A stretch of DNA of 64,000 nucleotides from Chitinophaga alhagiae (GCF_003568665.1 NZ_QXMH01000003.1:1-64000); one strand, 5' to 3'. Shown: positions 19,767 through 29,861, counted from the stretch's first letter. Numbers and translations: made by a program. The notes: generated by a model from the letters alone, not told the origin.

Positions 19767-21902
19767 ATGAAGATCAAACGCCTGGCTGAAAATCTGCTGC
19801 TTGCCGCCAATGTTTTCATCCTGTTTATCCTGCTGTTCCATCCCGCGTTGCGGTTACCGGCCTGGGTACAGGTAACAGGCAGAATGCACCCGCTGCTCCT
19901 GCACTTCCCCATCGTACTATTATTGCTGGCCCTGGTGCTTGACGTGATGATGCTGCGCAACGCCGCGCTGCGCGGCTACCAGCCGCTTATCAGCAACCTC
20001 TGGCTGGCGGGCGCGCTTACGGCCGCCATTACCGCCATTTCAGGGCTGTTCCTTTCTGTGGAAGATGTATACAGCGGCAGCATGCTTTCCTGGCATAAAT
20101 GGACGGGGCTGGGCATTGTGTGGCTTTCTTCCCTGCTATACATGTTGCGTTATTACAAACAACCCATATTTATGGCCGGCAGCGTGCTGATGCTGGCGGG
20201 GCTGGCCATGGCCGGGCACTTCGGCGCCAACCTCACCCACGGCACGGATTTTTTGCTGGCGCCGGTAACGCCGCCCCCGCAAAAGATCGTGGTACCGGTA
20301 GAACAGGCGCTGGTATATGAGCACCTGGTAAAACCCATCCTGGAGCAGAAATGCGTGAGCTGCCACAACGCCGCCAAGGCCAAGGGGCAATTGCTGATGG
20401 AAACGCCCGCGCAAATGCTCAAAGGCGGCAAAAGCGGGCTGCTCTTCGTAGCCGGCAACCCCGCCGCCAGCCTCATGCTGCAACGGATACACCTGCCCAT
20501 GGAAGAAAAGAAACACATGCCGCCCAAAAATAAAACGCAACTGGAACCGGATGAAATAACCATTCTGCAACACTGGGTACGGTCGGGCGCAGACTTCAAG
20601 CGCAAGGTGACGGAACTGCCCGCTGATGACAGCCTCTACCTGCTGGCCCTGCAAAAGCTGGCGGCCCCGGAGGTAGAAGAAACATACGCCTTTGCGGCGG
20701 CTGATGAAAGCACCCTCAAAAAACTCAACAACAACTACCGCGTTATTTATCCCGTGGCCCGCCACTCTCCCGCGCTGGTGGTGAACTTCTACAACAAAAC
20801 ACAATACTCGGCCAAGGCCCTGGAAGAGCTGCTGCCGCTGAAAACGCAGGTAGTAGAGCTGCACCTGCAGAAAATGCCGGTGCAAGACGCAGACCTTGCC
20901 ATTATCAAACAGTTCAGCAACCTGCGCAGGCTCAACCTGGATTTTACCGCCATTACCGGGCCTACGTTAAAAGAGCTGAGCGCCTTGCCCCACCTGCGTT
21001 CCCTGGCCGTGTCCGGCACGCGGGTAACGGCCGCGCACCTGCAGCCGCTGGCCGCCAGCAAAAGCCTGAAAGAAATTTACTGCTGGAATACCGGCATCAC
21101 GGGCCAAGGCTGGCAGCAACTGGCCGCTATCAAACACATCCGCTTCGAAAAAGGGTATGTGGACGATGGCAGTGATTCCCTGCGGTTGAACCCGCCCATT
21201 ATAGAAAACGAACAGACCGTGTTCAGGAACAGCATGGGGCTGGTGCTCCGCCACCCCATCCGCGGCACGGAAATACGGTATACGCTGGACGGGTCTGACG
21301 TAGACAGCCTGCTCTCTCCTGTTTTCAAGGATTCGCTGTTGATAGATTCGTCTTTCACCATCAGGGCAAAAGCCTACAAACCGGGCTGGTACGGCAGCGC
21401 CGCGGTGAGGATGCGTTTCATGAAAACCAGCTACCTGCCAGACAGTGCGGTACTACTGCAGCCGGCCAATGAAAAATACGTAGCGGAAGGCCCCAAAAGC
21501 CTTACAGACCAGCAAACGGGAAATTTTGAAATAGGCAGCGGCAAGTGGATGGGCTTCCGCTATAACAACATGGAGCTGATGATGCTCTTCAAACAGCCGG
21601 TTAAAATGAAAGCCGTTACGCTCAATACGCTGCGCCTCCCCCGCAGCTACATATTCCCGCCGCAGCAAGTGGAAATATGGGGCGGCCCGCAGCCGGACCA
21701 GCTGCAGCTGCTGAAAAAGGTAACCCCCGCCCAGCCCGGGCAGAAAGACGGCAATTCTATTATTGACATTACCTGCCAGTTCGCGGAGCGGGAGATCAAC
21801 TGCCTGAAAATTGTGGCGGTACCGGTGGGCAAGCTGCCGCAGTGGCACGATGGCAAGGGGCAGAAAGCCTGGGTGTTTGTAGATGAGATACTGCTGAACT
21901 AA
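19767..21902 (+). CDS. DUF2231 / cytochrome c / LRR / CHB_HEX-type membrane protein
   Basis: 711 aa modular protein. Four membrane helices in a DUF2231-like N-terminus (about 10-155; RMHPLLLHFPIVLLLLALVLD) precede a heme c motif CVSCH (Cys196, Cys199, His200) with a distal Met candidate in KKHMPPKNK. Three leucine-rich-type repeats (about 355-450), a chitobiase/hexosaminidase C-terminal-type domain (IRYTLDGSDVDS, about 505-550) and a discoidin-like end (about 575-710) follow. It looks like a membrane anchor and electron outlet for the DUF1553/DUF1501 pair. Confidence 0.85.
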   Translation: MKIKRLAENLLLAANVFILFILLFHPALRLPAWVQVTGRMHPLLLHFPIVLLLLALVLDVMMLRNAALRGYQPLISNLWLAGALTAAITAISGLFLSVEDVYSGSMLSWHKWTGLGIVWLSSLLYMLRYYKQPIFMAGSVLMLAGLAMAGHFGANLTHGTDFLLAPVTPPPQKIVVPVEQALVYEHLVKPILEQKCVSCHNAAKAKGQLLMETPAQMLKGGKSGLLFVAGNPAASLMLQRIHLPMEEKKHMPPKNKTQLEPDEITILQHWVRSGADFKRKVTELPADDSLYLLALQKLAAPEVEETYAFAAADESTLKKLNNNYRVIYPVARHSPALVVNFYNKTQYSAKALEELLPLKTQVVELHLQKMPVQDADLAIIKQFSNLRRLNLDFTAITGPTLKELSALPHLRSLAVSGTRVTAAHLQPLAASKSLKEIYCWNTGITGQGWQQLAAIKHIRFEKGYVDDGSDSLRLNPPIIENEQTVFRNSMGLVLRHPIRGTEIRYTLDGSDVDSLLSPVFKDSLLIDSSFTIRAKAYKPGWYGSAAVRMRFMKTSYLPDSAVLLQPANEKYVAEGPKSLTDQQTGNFEIGSGKWMGFRYNNMELMMLFKQPVKMKAVTLNTLRLPRSYIFPPQQVEIWGGPQPDQLQLLKKVTPAQPGQKDGNSIIDITCQFAEREINCLKIVAVPVGKLPQWHDGKGQKAWVFVDEILLN

Positions 21903-21919
21903 GAATATGACACAAAAAA

Positions 21920-21936
21920 GGGGGCGTGCAGCCCCC
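21920..21936. terminator. Bidirectional terminator
   Basis: GGGGGC-GTGCA-GCCCCC, preceded by AAAAAA and followed by TCTTTC, lies between the convergent cytochrome operon and the LuxR-type regulator. Confidence 0.75.
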
Positions 21937-21955
21937 TCTTTCGTTGTATGCGGTT

Positions 21956-22585
21956 TTACCGGTTAAAATACTTGTTTACCGCATCGGTACGGCTGCGTAC
22001 ATGCAGCTTTTCGTAAATATTATGTACGTGCCTGCGCACGGTTTCTATACTGATGAACAGGTTGCCTGCAATTTCCTTGTACAGGAACCCTTTGGACAAC
22101 TGGTCGAGAATTTCTTTTTCGCGGGAGGTGAGCGCTTCCAGCGCGGGGTTGGGACGGGCCTGCTTCTGGAAGTAGGCCACTACCCTGCGTGCAATTTGCG
22201 AGCTCATGGGAGAGCCGCCGTCATGCAGCTCGCGGATAGCGTCCAGCAGATCGCCGGGAGAGGTTTTCTTCAGAATATAACCGCTGGCGCCGGCTTCAAG
22301 GGCCATAAAGATCTTGTCATCATCTTCATACACGGTCAGCATCATAAACTGCATGTCGGGGTATTCGGCTTTCAAACGTGCAATACATTCAATTCCGTTA
22401 ATTCCCGGCAAATTAAAATCCATCAACACTACATTGGGTAACAATTGAGGAACTTTTTCCAGTGCCATTTCCGCATTGTTGAAAGCACCAATACATGCAT
22501 ACCCTTCGGAACCATTGATCAACAACTCCATGGCGGAACGGATATCATGATTATCTTCAACAATAGCCACAGAGATGATATCCAT
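21956..22585 (-). CDS. NarL/LuxR-family response regulator
   Basis: 209 aa from ATG 22585 (MDIISVAIVEDN); an in-frame Met 12 codons earlier is less likely because the receiver fold starts here. The receiver domain has the phosphorylatable Asp in VVLMDFNLPG; the C-terminal LuxR HTH reads LTSREKEILDQLSKGFLYKEIA. It is encoded 84 bp downstream of a Reg_prop histidine kinase on the same strand, its likely partner. Confidence 0.92.
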   Translation of the reverse strand: MDIISVAIVEDNHDIRSAMELLINGSEGYACIGAFNNAEMALEKVPQLLPNVVLMDFNLPGINGIECIARLKAEYPDMQFMMLTVYEDDDKIFMALEAGASGYILKKTSPGDLLDAIRELHDGGSPMSSQIARRVVAYFQKQARPNPALEALTSREKEILDQLSKGFLYKEIAGNLFISIETVRRHVHNIYEKLHVRSRTDAVNKYFNR

Positions 22586-22669
22586 GCTATTTTGCAGCTT
22601 TTTTTTCGAATATACCATCATTTCAATTTAAAGTCATAACACCAAGATGTTATAAAAATCAAATTTAAA

Positions 22670-25600
22670 TTAATTTAATGGTATATCTAAGAAAACTGTG
22701 GTACCGTTTTGAGAGATGATGTCTGCCTGGCCCCCTACCTGCTGCATGCGTTTCTCAATATTTTTGAGCCCATTGCCGAACAGGCGTACCTTTTCGGGGT
22801 CAAAGCCCTTGCCGTTGTCTTTGACCATGATGGTCATATTTTTAAAAACTTTTACCTCAATGATCACTTCTGTGGCGGCGGAATGTTTCACTACGTTGTG
22901 AAGGGACTCCTTTACGGCCAGGTAAATGTGGCGGCGGGTGCCGCCGCTGAGCTTGAGGTTGGGAATATTGTCAGGAATGATGAAATGGTGCTGTATGTGC
23001 GCATGCTCCAGGAAGTCTGCCGCAAAGCTGCGCATATAGGCTATGAGGTTGGCCAGCGAGTCGTTAGACGAGTTCATGGCCCAGATGATCTCGCTCATTT
23101 TATCTACCAGCTCGCCCGCCGCTTCAGAAATACGTTCTATTTCCTTGGTTTGGCCGGTATCCTTGATCTTGCGTTTGGCAATTTCGCTCAGCAGCCTGAT
23201 GGTGGAAAGGCCGGAGCCGAGATCGTCATGCATATCGCTCGAGATACGCGCCCGCTCCTGGTCTACCGCCTGTTCCTTTTCCAGCTTCAGCTTTTCGTTG
23301 CGTATCTTGTAATCCAGGTACAGCGCGGAGAAATAATACGCAATGCCCAGTATCAGCAACAGCAGCAAGAAACGGAACCACAAAGATTGCCAGAAGGGTA
23401 TTTTGATCACGATCTGCAGCGTGGTGGGCTCCATGTTCCATTGCTCGTCATTATTACAGGCCTTCACCTTGAAGGTGTAGCTGCCGGGGCGCAGGTTGGT
23501 GTACCGCGCCACGCTCTGGTTGCCGGCCATCAGCCAGTCTTCATCTACCCCCTCCAGCATGTACTGCACCTTGTTCTTGAGCGGGTTGGTAAACTCCAGC
23601 GGCACGTACTCAATGGCAATGGTGTTCTGGTTATAAGGCAGCTCCACCTTGGTGACCAGGGAAATGGCGGTATCTGATTTATAAGGCTTGTCAAGCACTT
23701 CCAGCCGCTTGATGATCACTTTGGGCGTGTAGGGATTGTTCTTGAAATTGCGGGGATAGAAGCCCGTTACGCCGCGTACGCCGCCAAAGAACAGCTCGCC
23801 GTCCATCGACTTGAAATACGCGCCGGTATTAAATTCATTGGATTGCAGGCCATCCTCGAAATTGTATGTTACCAGGTTGTTGGTGTTTTGCCGTATCTGT
23901 GTGATGCCGCGGTTGTGGCTCACCCAGATGCCGTCTTTATCGTCCAGCAGCACGGCGTACACATAGTCGCTCGGCATGCCGCGGTAATCATAACTGTTGT
24001 AATGCTCCTTGACACGGTACTGATCGTCCAGTATGAGCAGCCCTTTGTTGGTGGCCAGCAGCAGGTGTTTATGGGCATTCTTGTTGATAGACTTGATCTC
24101 CAGGTCTTTCAGCGGCAGGGGTATCATTTCCCATATGCTCTTGTCTGCCTTGCGCCAGTAAAGGTGCGCCTTGGTGCCCACATACTGGTTGCCCCAGAAA
24201 TCTTCAAAATAACAGGTCAGCTGCTCATCTGCAAAACGGTGTACAATGGCCGCCTTGTAGCCTTTTTCCGCTTCGGAGAACAGGAGCAGGTACTCCCCGT
24301 AATTGAAATAGGTTTCCCCGTTGGGGCGTTTGGACACAAAGGGGTAAATATCATCCTGCGGGGGCAGGCCCAATGCCAGTACGCCGCCCGTGAGGTCACG
24401 GAACTGCTCCGTTTTCACGTCAAACAGGCCAATGCTGCCTTTTACAAAGTGGAACCAGAGCGTGCCGTAGTCTTCCCGGCAAATGGCGTGCAGGTTGTTG
24501 CCGGGGAAGCGGCCGGGCGTTTCTTCGTTGGAGATGCGCTTGAGGTACTTGCCGCCTTTTTCGTAAATATCCAGCCCGTCCTGCAGCAGGCCCACATACA
24601 ACCGGCCATCGTCGTGCTTGTACACGGCTTTCACCACGTTGTGAGACATGCGGGGCGAGCGGTAAAGGGAAAATACTTTTTTATTGGGCGCATATTTCTT
24701 CAGCCCGTCTCCATCCGTGCCCACCCACATATTGTCGTTCCGGTCCCGGAAGAGGCAGATGATCTTGTTGAAAGAGTTGGTTTCGAAGGTATTGAAGCTG
24801 GTGATGTGATTAATGATCTCGTGGCTGCCGATGTTGTAGACGAGCACGCCGTTGTTGCCCCCTATCCAGGCATTGCCCCTGTCGTCCAGCTCTACGGCAG
24901 TGGGCAGAAAGGGTTCTTTCAGCTCGTTGCGGTGATGGAAGGGCAGGTCTGTATACTTGTTGCGTTTGGTGTCGAAAATGGTGATGTGCCCATTGCTGGC
25001 CAGCAGCAGCGAGTCTGTGTTGAGCACCTTGATCACCGGTCTGTCTTGCAGGGTGGGCAGGCAATAAGTGGTGAGGCGGGCAGTGTGGATGTCCATTTTC
25101 ACCAGCTGCTCCTTTTCAAATACCATCCAGATGTTGCTGTCTTGTTTGATGATGGTGAGCGGGCGTTGCTTTTTGGCCGTAAAGGCCGGGGGGTACAGGA
25201 TGGTCTTTTTCAGTTCGTAGGTGATATTGTCCAGCACGTACAGGCCTTTCAGCGGCCGCCAGACCCAGAGCGTTTGCGTGGCGGGGTCTTCTCCCAGTAT
25301 CTGGAACTTGGGGATGAAATCCCTTTCCGCCTCATTGATATACGCCGTGTCTATAAATACGTGGCGGAAAGTGTTCTTGTACCGGTCATACAGGCTGATG
25401 CCCAGGTTATGCGCCAGCAGCACCTGCTTGCGGGAATCCCGGTAAAAGGAGTAGCTGCGGGTGCCCATCAGGCCAAAGCTCTTGACCACCGCCCGGCCCT
25501 GCTGGGAAACGGAACTGTACAACACCCTTTCCTCCGGTTTATTGGCCAGCCGGTCTTTCCCGGAGGGATTGTAGCGGTACTCGTTGAACACATAACCGTC

Positions 25601-25801
25601 AAACCGGTTGATACCGTCAAAAGTGGATATCCACAAAAAACCCTCTTCATCCTGTATTACCCCGCTGATGCTGCTTTGAGACAAGCCGTTCTCCACCCCG
25701 TAGGAATCGAAATTATAATTTCGTTCCTGCGCGGACACAATTGAGAAAATGGTGCAGAACCACAGGGTAAGGATGCCTATCTGGAATTTCGGGTGCATCA
25801 T
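22670..25801 (-). CDS. Reg_prop/Y_Y_Y sensor histidine kinase (HisKA_3)
   Basis: 1043 aa from ATG 25801 (ATG ATG; second codon 25798 also possible); the open frame extends to 26362 but that part overlaps the divergent gene. Signal peptide (about 1-21), two seven-bladed Reg_prop propellers (about 30-680), Y_Y_Y domain (about 700-790), one membrane helix (about 800-822), HisKA_3 with His858 in ISSDMHDDLGSGL and a HATPase domain with HNVVKHSA and DNGKGF. This is the standard half of a Bacteroidota polysaccharide or envelope sensing system, here with its regulator as a separate protein. A TATATTTG element on the minus strand (25847-25840) sits 39 bp before the start. Confidence 0.92.
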   Translation of the reverse strand: MMHPKFQIGILTLWFCTIFSIVSAQERNYNFDSYGVENGLSQSSISGVIQDEEGFLWISTFDGINRFDGYVFNEYRYNPSGKDRLANKPEERVLYSSVSQQGRAVVKSFGLMGTRSYSFYRDSRKQVLLAHNLGISLYDRYKNTFRHVFIDTAYINEAERDFIPKFQILGEDPATQTLWVWRPLKGLYVLDNITYELKKTILYPPAFTAKKQRPLTIIKQDSNIWMVFEKEQLVKMDIHTARLTTYCLPTLQDRPVIKVLNTDSLLLASNGHITIFDTKRNKYTDLPFHHRNELKEPFLPTAVELDDRGNAWIGGNNGVLVYNIGSHEIINHITSFNTFETNSFNKIICLFRDRNDNMWVGTDGDGLKKYAPNKKVFSLYRSPRMSHNVVKAVYKHDDGRLYVGLLQDGLDIYEKGGKYLKRISNEETPGRFPGNNLHAICREDYGTLWFHFVKGSIGLFDVKTEQFRDLTGGVLALGLPPQDDIYPFVSKRPNGETYFNYGEYLLLFSEAEKGYKAAIVHRFADEQLTCYFEDFWGNQYVGTKAHLYWRKADKSIWEMIPLPLKDLEIKSINKNAHKHLLLATNKGLLILDDQYRVKEHYNSYDYRGMPSDYVYAVLLDDKDGIWVSHNRGITQIRQNTNNLVTYNFEDGLQSNEFNTGAYFKSMDGELFFGGVRGVTGFYPRNFKNNPYTPKVIIKRLEVLDKPYKSDTAISLVTKVELPYNQNTIAIEYVPLEFTNPLKNKVQYMLEGVDEDWLMAGNQSVARYTNLRPGSYTFKVKACNNDEQWNMEPTTLQIVIKIPFWQSLWFRFLLLLLILGIAYYFSALYLDYKIRNEKLKLEKEQAVDQERARISSDMHDDLGSGLSTIRLLSEIAKRKIKDTGQTKEIERISEAAGELVDKMSEIIWAMNSSNDSLANLIAYMRSFAADFLEHAHIQHHFIIPDNIPNLKLSGGTRRHIYLAVKESLHNVVKHSAATEVIIEVKVFKNMTIMVKDNGKGFDPEKVRLFGNGLKNIEKRMQQVGGQADIISQNGTTVFLDIPLN

Positions 25802-25839
25802 CAATTGATGGATAATGGTTTGCGGGTTTGCGGTACATG

Positions 25840-25847
25840 CAAATATA
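25840..25847 (-). promoter_or_regulatory. -7 element of the sensor kinase gene
   Basis: TATATTTG on the minus strand matches TAnnTTTG exactly, about 40 bp before the kinase ATG. Confidence 0.45.
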
Positions 25848-25916
25848 TAATTCTGTAATACACTTTCTAATGATTTTATATTTTTCTTAATTAATATTGC
25901 TCCAAAACGGAAGAAT

Positions 25917-27101
25917 ATGAAACCTGCCGTTGTGTTTCTTTGGCTGCTGGCCGTTGCCGGAACGCCGGCGTTCGGGCAAACAGGGGGCGATGGTACTGTG
26001 ACGCTTACCGGTGTGGCCGGAACGCCAACGCCTGGCCGGCTGGAGGCCACCAGTGTGGCGCCGCCTAGCAGGGCAACTGTACAGCCAACACCCCCGCTGC
26101 CCGAAGCTCCGTCAACTCCCGCTCCCTGGCGCCTGCGGCCGCTGGAGCCCGCTCCTGTCAGCAGCATCCGCGGCCTGAGCGTGGTCAGCGATGCCGTAGT
26201 ATGGGTATCCGGCACCGGGGGAAAGGCCGGCCGAAGCCTGAACGGCGGGAAAAACTGGCAATGGTTCAACATTCCCGGCTGTGACAGTTGCGACTTCAGG
26301 GATATTGAGGCGTTCAGCGTAGACAAGGCCATTGTAATGGCCATAGCCGAGCCCGCCCGCATCTACCTCACCACCAATGGCGGCCAAAGCTGGCAACAGG
26401 TGTATTATAACGATACCAAAGGCATGTTCCTTGACGGAATGGATTTCCAGAACGAAAAAGAAGGTATGGCCGTGGGTGACGCCATCGGCGGGCGCTTCAC
26501 CATCATACGCACCATAGACGGCGGGCAAAGCTGGCAACCCCTCCCCGGCCCGGAAGCCGCGGAAGGCGAGGCCGTGTTTGCCGCCAGCGGCACCAGCATC
26601 AGGGCCCTGCCCGGAGGCGGCTACGCTTTCAGCAGCGGCGGCGCCCGGAGCCGTTTTTTCCGCTACCGGGGCGAAAAATGGACGGTAACGCCCACCCCGG
26701 TACTGCAGGGCGGCAACAGCACCGGCATTTTTTCCTTTGCCTTCAGCAATGATCTGCACGGCGTGGCCGTAGGCGGAGACTACCTGCAGCCGCAACAGAC
26801 CCGCCTTAACTGCGTGATAACCAATACCGGCGGCGCTACATGGAACATTGCCGCGCAGGGGCCCGGCGGGTACCGGTCTGCCGTGGAGTTCATCAGCGCC
26901 CGTGATGTGGTGGCTACCGGCCCTTCCGGCACCGATTTTTCGGGCAACGGGGGGCTTACCTGGGTGGAAATATCCGGGGAGGGCTATCATGCCGTAAAAA
27001 AGGCGAAAAAAGGGAATACCGTATATTTGGCCGGCAGTAAGGGGAAGATGGCCGTGCTGGAAAGCAGCCACGGAGATAAGGGAACATCAGGCTCGCGGTA
27101 G
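25917..27101 (+). CDS. Secreted BNR/Ycf48-like beta-propeller protein
   Basis: 394 aa. Signal peptide (about 1-20, ending AFGQ), a low-complexity Pro/Thr/Ala linker (about 22-70) with two VAGTP repeats, then a propeller with SxDGGxxW-type blades (LNGGKNWQWF, TNGGQSWQQV, IDGGQSWQPL, TNTGGATWNI, GNGGLTWVEI). It is of the photosystem II assembly factor Ycf48-like/BNR family common in Bacteroidota secretomes. No ligand can be named. It is divergent from the sensor kinase. Confidence 0.85.
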   Translation: MKPAVVFLWLLAVAGTPAFGQTGGDGTVTLTGVAGTPTPGRLEATSVAPPSRATVQPTPPLPEAPSTPAPWRLRPLEPAPVSSIRGLSVVSDAVVWVSGTGGKAGRSLNGGKNWQWFNIPGCDSCDFRDIEAFSVDKAIVMAIAEPARIYLTTNGGQSWQQVYYNDTKGMFLDGMDFQNEKEGMAVGDAIGGRFTIIRTIDGGQSWQPLPGPEAAEGEAVFAASGTSIRALPGGGYAFSSGGARSRFFRYRGEKWTVTPTPVLQGGNSTGIFSFAFSNDLHGVAVGGDYLQPQQTRLNCVITNTGGATWNIAAQGPGGYRSAVEFISARDVVATGPSGTDFSGNGGLTWVEISGEGYHAVKKAKKGNTVYLAGSKGKMAVLESSHGDKGTSGSR

Positions 27102-27131
27102 CAGTACCGGTAAAAACGCCCGGCCGTAAAA

Positions 27132-27163
27132 AAGGCGCCCTGGAAAGAAGCGCCTTGTATTTT
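27132..27163 (+). terminator. Intrinsic terminator after the BNR-protein gene
   Basis: AAGGCGC pairs with GCGCCTT around CCTGGAAAGAA, with an A-run before and GTATTTTTTT after. The rest of 27102-27415 holds no gene; TTAGTTTG at 27353-27360 is a 7/8 match to the -7 consensus. Confidence 0.7.
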
Positions 27164-27415
27164 TTTAATACGCTTATTGTATCACAACCGGAACAATAGG
27201 TTAAAGCAAAAAGTACATATACCTGAAATTACCATTTTCCACTGCAATAATTCCGGCAAAGTTCGCCAAGGCAGCAATTTATTTTGTTAAAGGCGGTATT
27301 GGGGCGGTCAATGCAGTAAAAAAATGTGTGGCAACCCTCTTTTTTTTATAATTTAGTTTGGAACAGGGCCCCGGCGGGCCTGTATTTTATAGTATCAGAA
27401 AATCAGATCGGCACG

Positions 27416-29812
27416 ATGCAAGTGGCTACATCATCGGGTAAATACTCGGTAAAACATTACCCGGACAACATTCAATCGTGGAAAAAGGAAGGAAATTACT
27501 TTTACTTCTATACGTCAGAGACCATACTTGAACTGCGGGTTATTTCAGATAAGATAGTGCGTTTCCGCTATGCGGCAGACGGCACTTTTCAGCGGGATTT
27601 CTCCTACGGCCTCAGCGAAAAACTGGAAGAGTCGCCCGAATTTTTCGACATCCGCGAGTGGCCGGACTCTTTCGAGATCATTACCACCGCCATCAGGGTG
27701 TTCGTTGCCCGTGAAAACCTGCGCATTACCATTACAGATACCGAAGGCCGCGTCATTAACCAGGACGAGACCGGCTTTCACTGGCAATATTACCTGCAGA
27801 AAGGCGGCAAGATCGTTTACTGCACCAAGCTGGTGCAGGAAGGCGAGGCCTTTTACGGCCTGGGAGACAAACCCACGGAGCTGAACCTGCGGGGCAAGCG
27901 GCTGGAAAACTTCGGTACGGACGCCTACGGCTATGCCAAAGATACCGACCCGCTCTACCGCAACATCCCCTTCTATTACGGGTTGCACAACGGCATAGGC
28001 TACGGTATATTTTTCGACAATACCTTCCGCACCCTGTACGATTTTGGCAGCGAGCGGGACGATGTGAGCAGCTTCTGGGCAAGAGGCGGGGAAATGAACT
28101 ACTATTTCATTTACGGCCCCGAACTGCTGAAAGTAGCGGAATCTTACGCCCGCATTACCGGTACGGCGGAACTGCCGCCCCTCTGGGCCCTGGGCTACCA
28201 CCAGTGCCGCTGGAGCTACTTCCCAGACAAAAGAGTGAAAGAAATAGGCCAGGAATTCAGGAAACGCGGCATCCCCTGCGACGCCCTGTACCTGGATATT
28301 GACTATATGGAAGGGTTCCGCTGCTTTACCTGGAGCCAGGAACGTTTCCCTGACCCGAAAGGGCTGCTGCAAGACCTGTCTGACCAGGGCTTTAAGACCG
28401 TAGTGATCATAGACCCCGGCATTAAAGTAGACCCGGAATACAGCATTTACCAGGAGCTGGTGCAAAAAGGCTTTGCCTGCAAACGGGCAGACGGCGCCCC
28501 CATGGAGGGAGACGTATGGCCCGGCAAATGCGTGTTTCCCGACTTTACAGATCCCAAGGTACGGGAATGGTGGGCCGGCCTTTTCCGCGGCCTGACGGAA
28601 ACCGGCGTGCGCGGGGTATGGAACGATATGAACGAGCCCGCCGTATTTGAGCTGGGTACCTTCCCCGAAGACGTGCGGCACGATTATGACGGTGAAAACG
28701 TGAGCCACCGCAAGGCGCACAACGTATACGGCCACCTCATGAGCAAAGCCACCGCGGCGGGCCTCAAAAAACACCTGATGCCCAACCGCCCCTTTGTGAT
28801 CACCCGCTCCGCCTACTCCGGCACACAACGCTGGAGCTCCGTATGGACGGGAGATAACATTGCCTCCTGGGAACACCTCTGGCTGGCCTCCGTACAATGC
28901 CAGCGCCTGGCCGTTTCCGGCCTTTCCTTTGCCGGTAGCGACATTGGCGGCTTCATTGGCGAGCCTGACGGAGAACTGTACACCCGCTGGATACAGCTGG
29001 GCGCCTTCCACCCGCTCATGCGCACCCACTCCGCCAGCAACGATACCGGCTTTAACCAGGAACCCTGGAGCTTTGGCCCGGAATACGAAGCCGTGATAAA
29101 ATCGTTCATCCAGCTCCGTTACCGCCTGCTGCCTTATATGTACACCACTTTCTGGCAATATGCCGCTTATGGCACGCCCATGCTGCGCCCGCTGGCCTTC
29201 GTAGCCCAGCACGACGAAAATACCCATGACCTGAACCACGAGTTCCTCATGGGAGACAGCCTGCTGGTCAGCCACGTCAGCGAGCCCGGTATGAAAGAAA
29301 AGTCCGTTTACCTGCCCGAAGGTACCTGGTACTACTACTTTAATGACCAGCGCCACACCGGCGGCCAGTCCGTAACCGTGCCCACCCCCCTTGAAGAAAT
29401 GCCGCTGTTCGTGAAAGGCGGCGCCGTGGTGCCCCAGTACCCTGACCTGCAATATGTGGGCGAAAAGAAGATCATGGAGATGATATTGCAGGTGTACTTT
29501 GGCGAAGGCACCACCCACAGCATCCTGTATGAAGATGCCGGTGACCACTACGCCTACAAAACGGGCCAGTACAACCTGGTGCGTTTCAAACAAATGTCCG
29601 AACCGGCGCTTTTCCGCCTGAAGAAAAAGTTCGTAGGCCGTTTTGAAGCAGACTATACGCATCACCGCGTACGCGTACACGGCCTTCCCTTTACGCCCAC
29701 CCACTATATTGTAGACGGCGGGGAAGCAAAGCCGCTGCAACCGGAGCATCTGCAGAACGGCGTAGTGGAAATTGCGCTGGAAAGGCAGTTTGAGGAACTG
29801 GTGATAAAATAG
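27416..29812 (+). CDS. Glycoside hydrolase family 31 (alpha-glucosidase type)
   Basis: 798 aa from ATG 27416 (MQVATSSGKYS); the open frame begins 30 codons earlier, overlapping the likely promoter. Galactose-mutarotase-like N-terminus (about 1-235), TIM barrel with YHQCRWSYFPD, LYLDIDYMEGF and nucleophile Asp in GVWNDMNEPAVFE (about residue 404), acid/base Asp in TGDNIASWEH (about 480), and two C-terminal beta domains. No signal peptide is visible, so it probably acts in the cytoplasm on alpha-glucosides. GlgB is encoded 31 kb away. Confidence 0.93.
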   Translation: MQVATSSGKYSVKHYPDNIQSWKKEGNYFYFYTSETILELRVISDKIVRFRYAADGTFQRDFSYGLSEKLEESPEFFDIREWPDSFEIITTAIRVFVARENLRITITDTEGRVINQDETGFHWQYYLQKGGKIVYCTKLVQEGEAFYGLGDKPTELNLRGKRLENFGTDAYGYAKDTDPLYRNIPFYYGLHNGIGYGIFFDNTFRTLYDFGSERDDVSSFWARGGEMNYYFIYGPELLKVAESYARITGTAELPPLWALGYHQCRWSYFPDKRVKEIGQEFRKRGIPCDALYLDIDYMEGFRCFTWSQERFPDPKGLLQDLSDQGFKTVVIIDPGIKVDPEYSIYQELVQKGFACKRADGAPMEGDVWPGKCVFPDFTDPKVREWWAGLFRGLTETGVRGVWNDMNEPAVFELGTFPEDVRHDYDGENVSHRKAHNVYGHLMSKATAAGLKKHLMPNRPFVITRSAYSGTQRWSSVWTGDNIASWEHLWLASVQCQRLAVSGLSFAGSDIGGFIGEPDGELYTRWIQLGAFHPLMRTHSASNDTGFNQEPWSFGPEYEAVIKSFIQLRYRLLPYMYTTFWQYAAYGTPMLRPLAFVAQHDENTHDLNHEFLMGDSLLVSHVSEPGMKEKSVYLPEGTWYYYFNDQRHTGGQSVTVPTPLEEMPLFVKGGAVVPQYPDLQYVGEKKIMEMILQVYFGEGTTHSILYEDAGDHYAYKTGQYNLVRFKQMSEPALFRLKKKFVGRFEADYTHHRVRVHGLPFTPTHYIVDGGEAKPLQPEHLQNGVVEIALERQFEELVIK

Positions 29813-29831
29813 GCATTCTTTCCCTTTATAC

Positions 29832-29861
29832 GGGCCGGGAAACTATCCCGGCCCTTTTTTT
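29832..29861 (+). terminator. Intrinsic terminator of the GH31 gene
   Basis: GGGCCGGGA-AACTA-TCCCGGCCC followed by TTTTTTT. Confidence 0.9.

Noticed and set aside
17034..19841. 935-codon open frame antisense to the DUF1553/DUF1501 genes
   Set aside because: It is a shadow of high-GC coding DNA; the composition is His/Gln/Val-rich without domains, and the plus-strand genes have clear families.
23843..25744. 633-codon frame antisense to the sensor kinase
   Set aside because: No recognisable motif; the kinase on the other strand is unambiguous.
25802..26362. N-terminal extension of the sensor kinase frame
   Set aside because: It overlaps the divergent BNR gene and precedes a clear signal peptide at 25801; the extension is low complexity.
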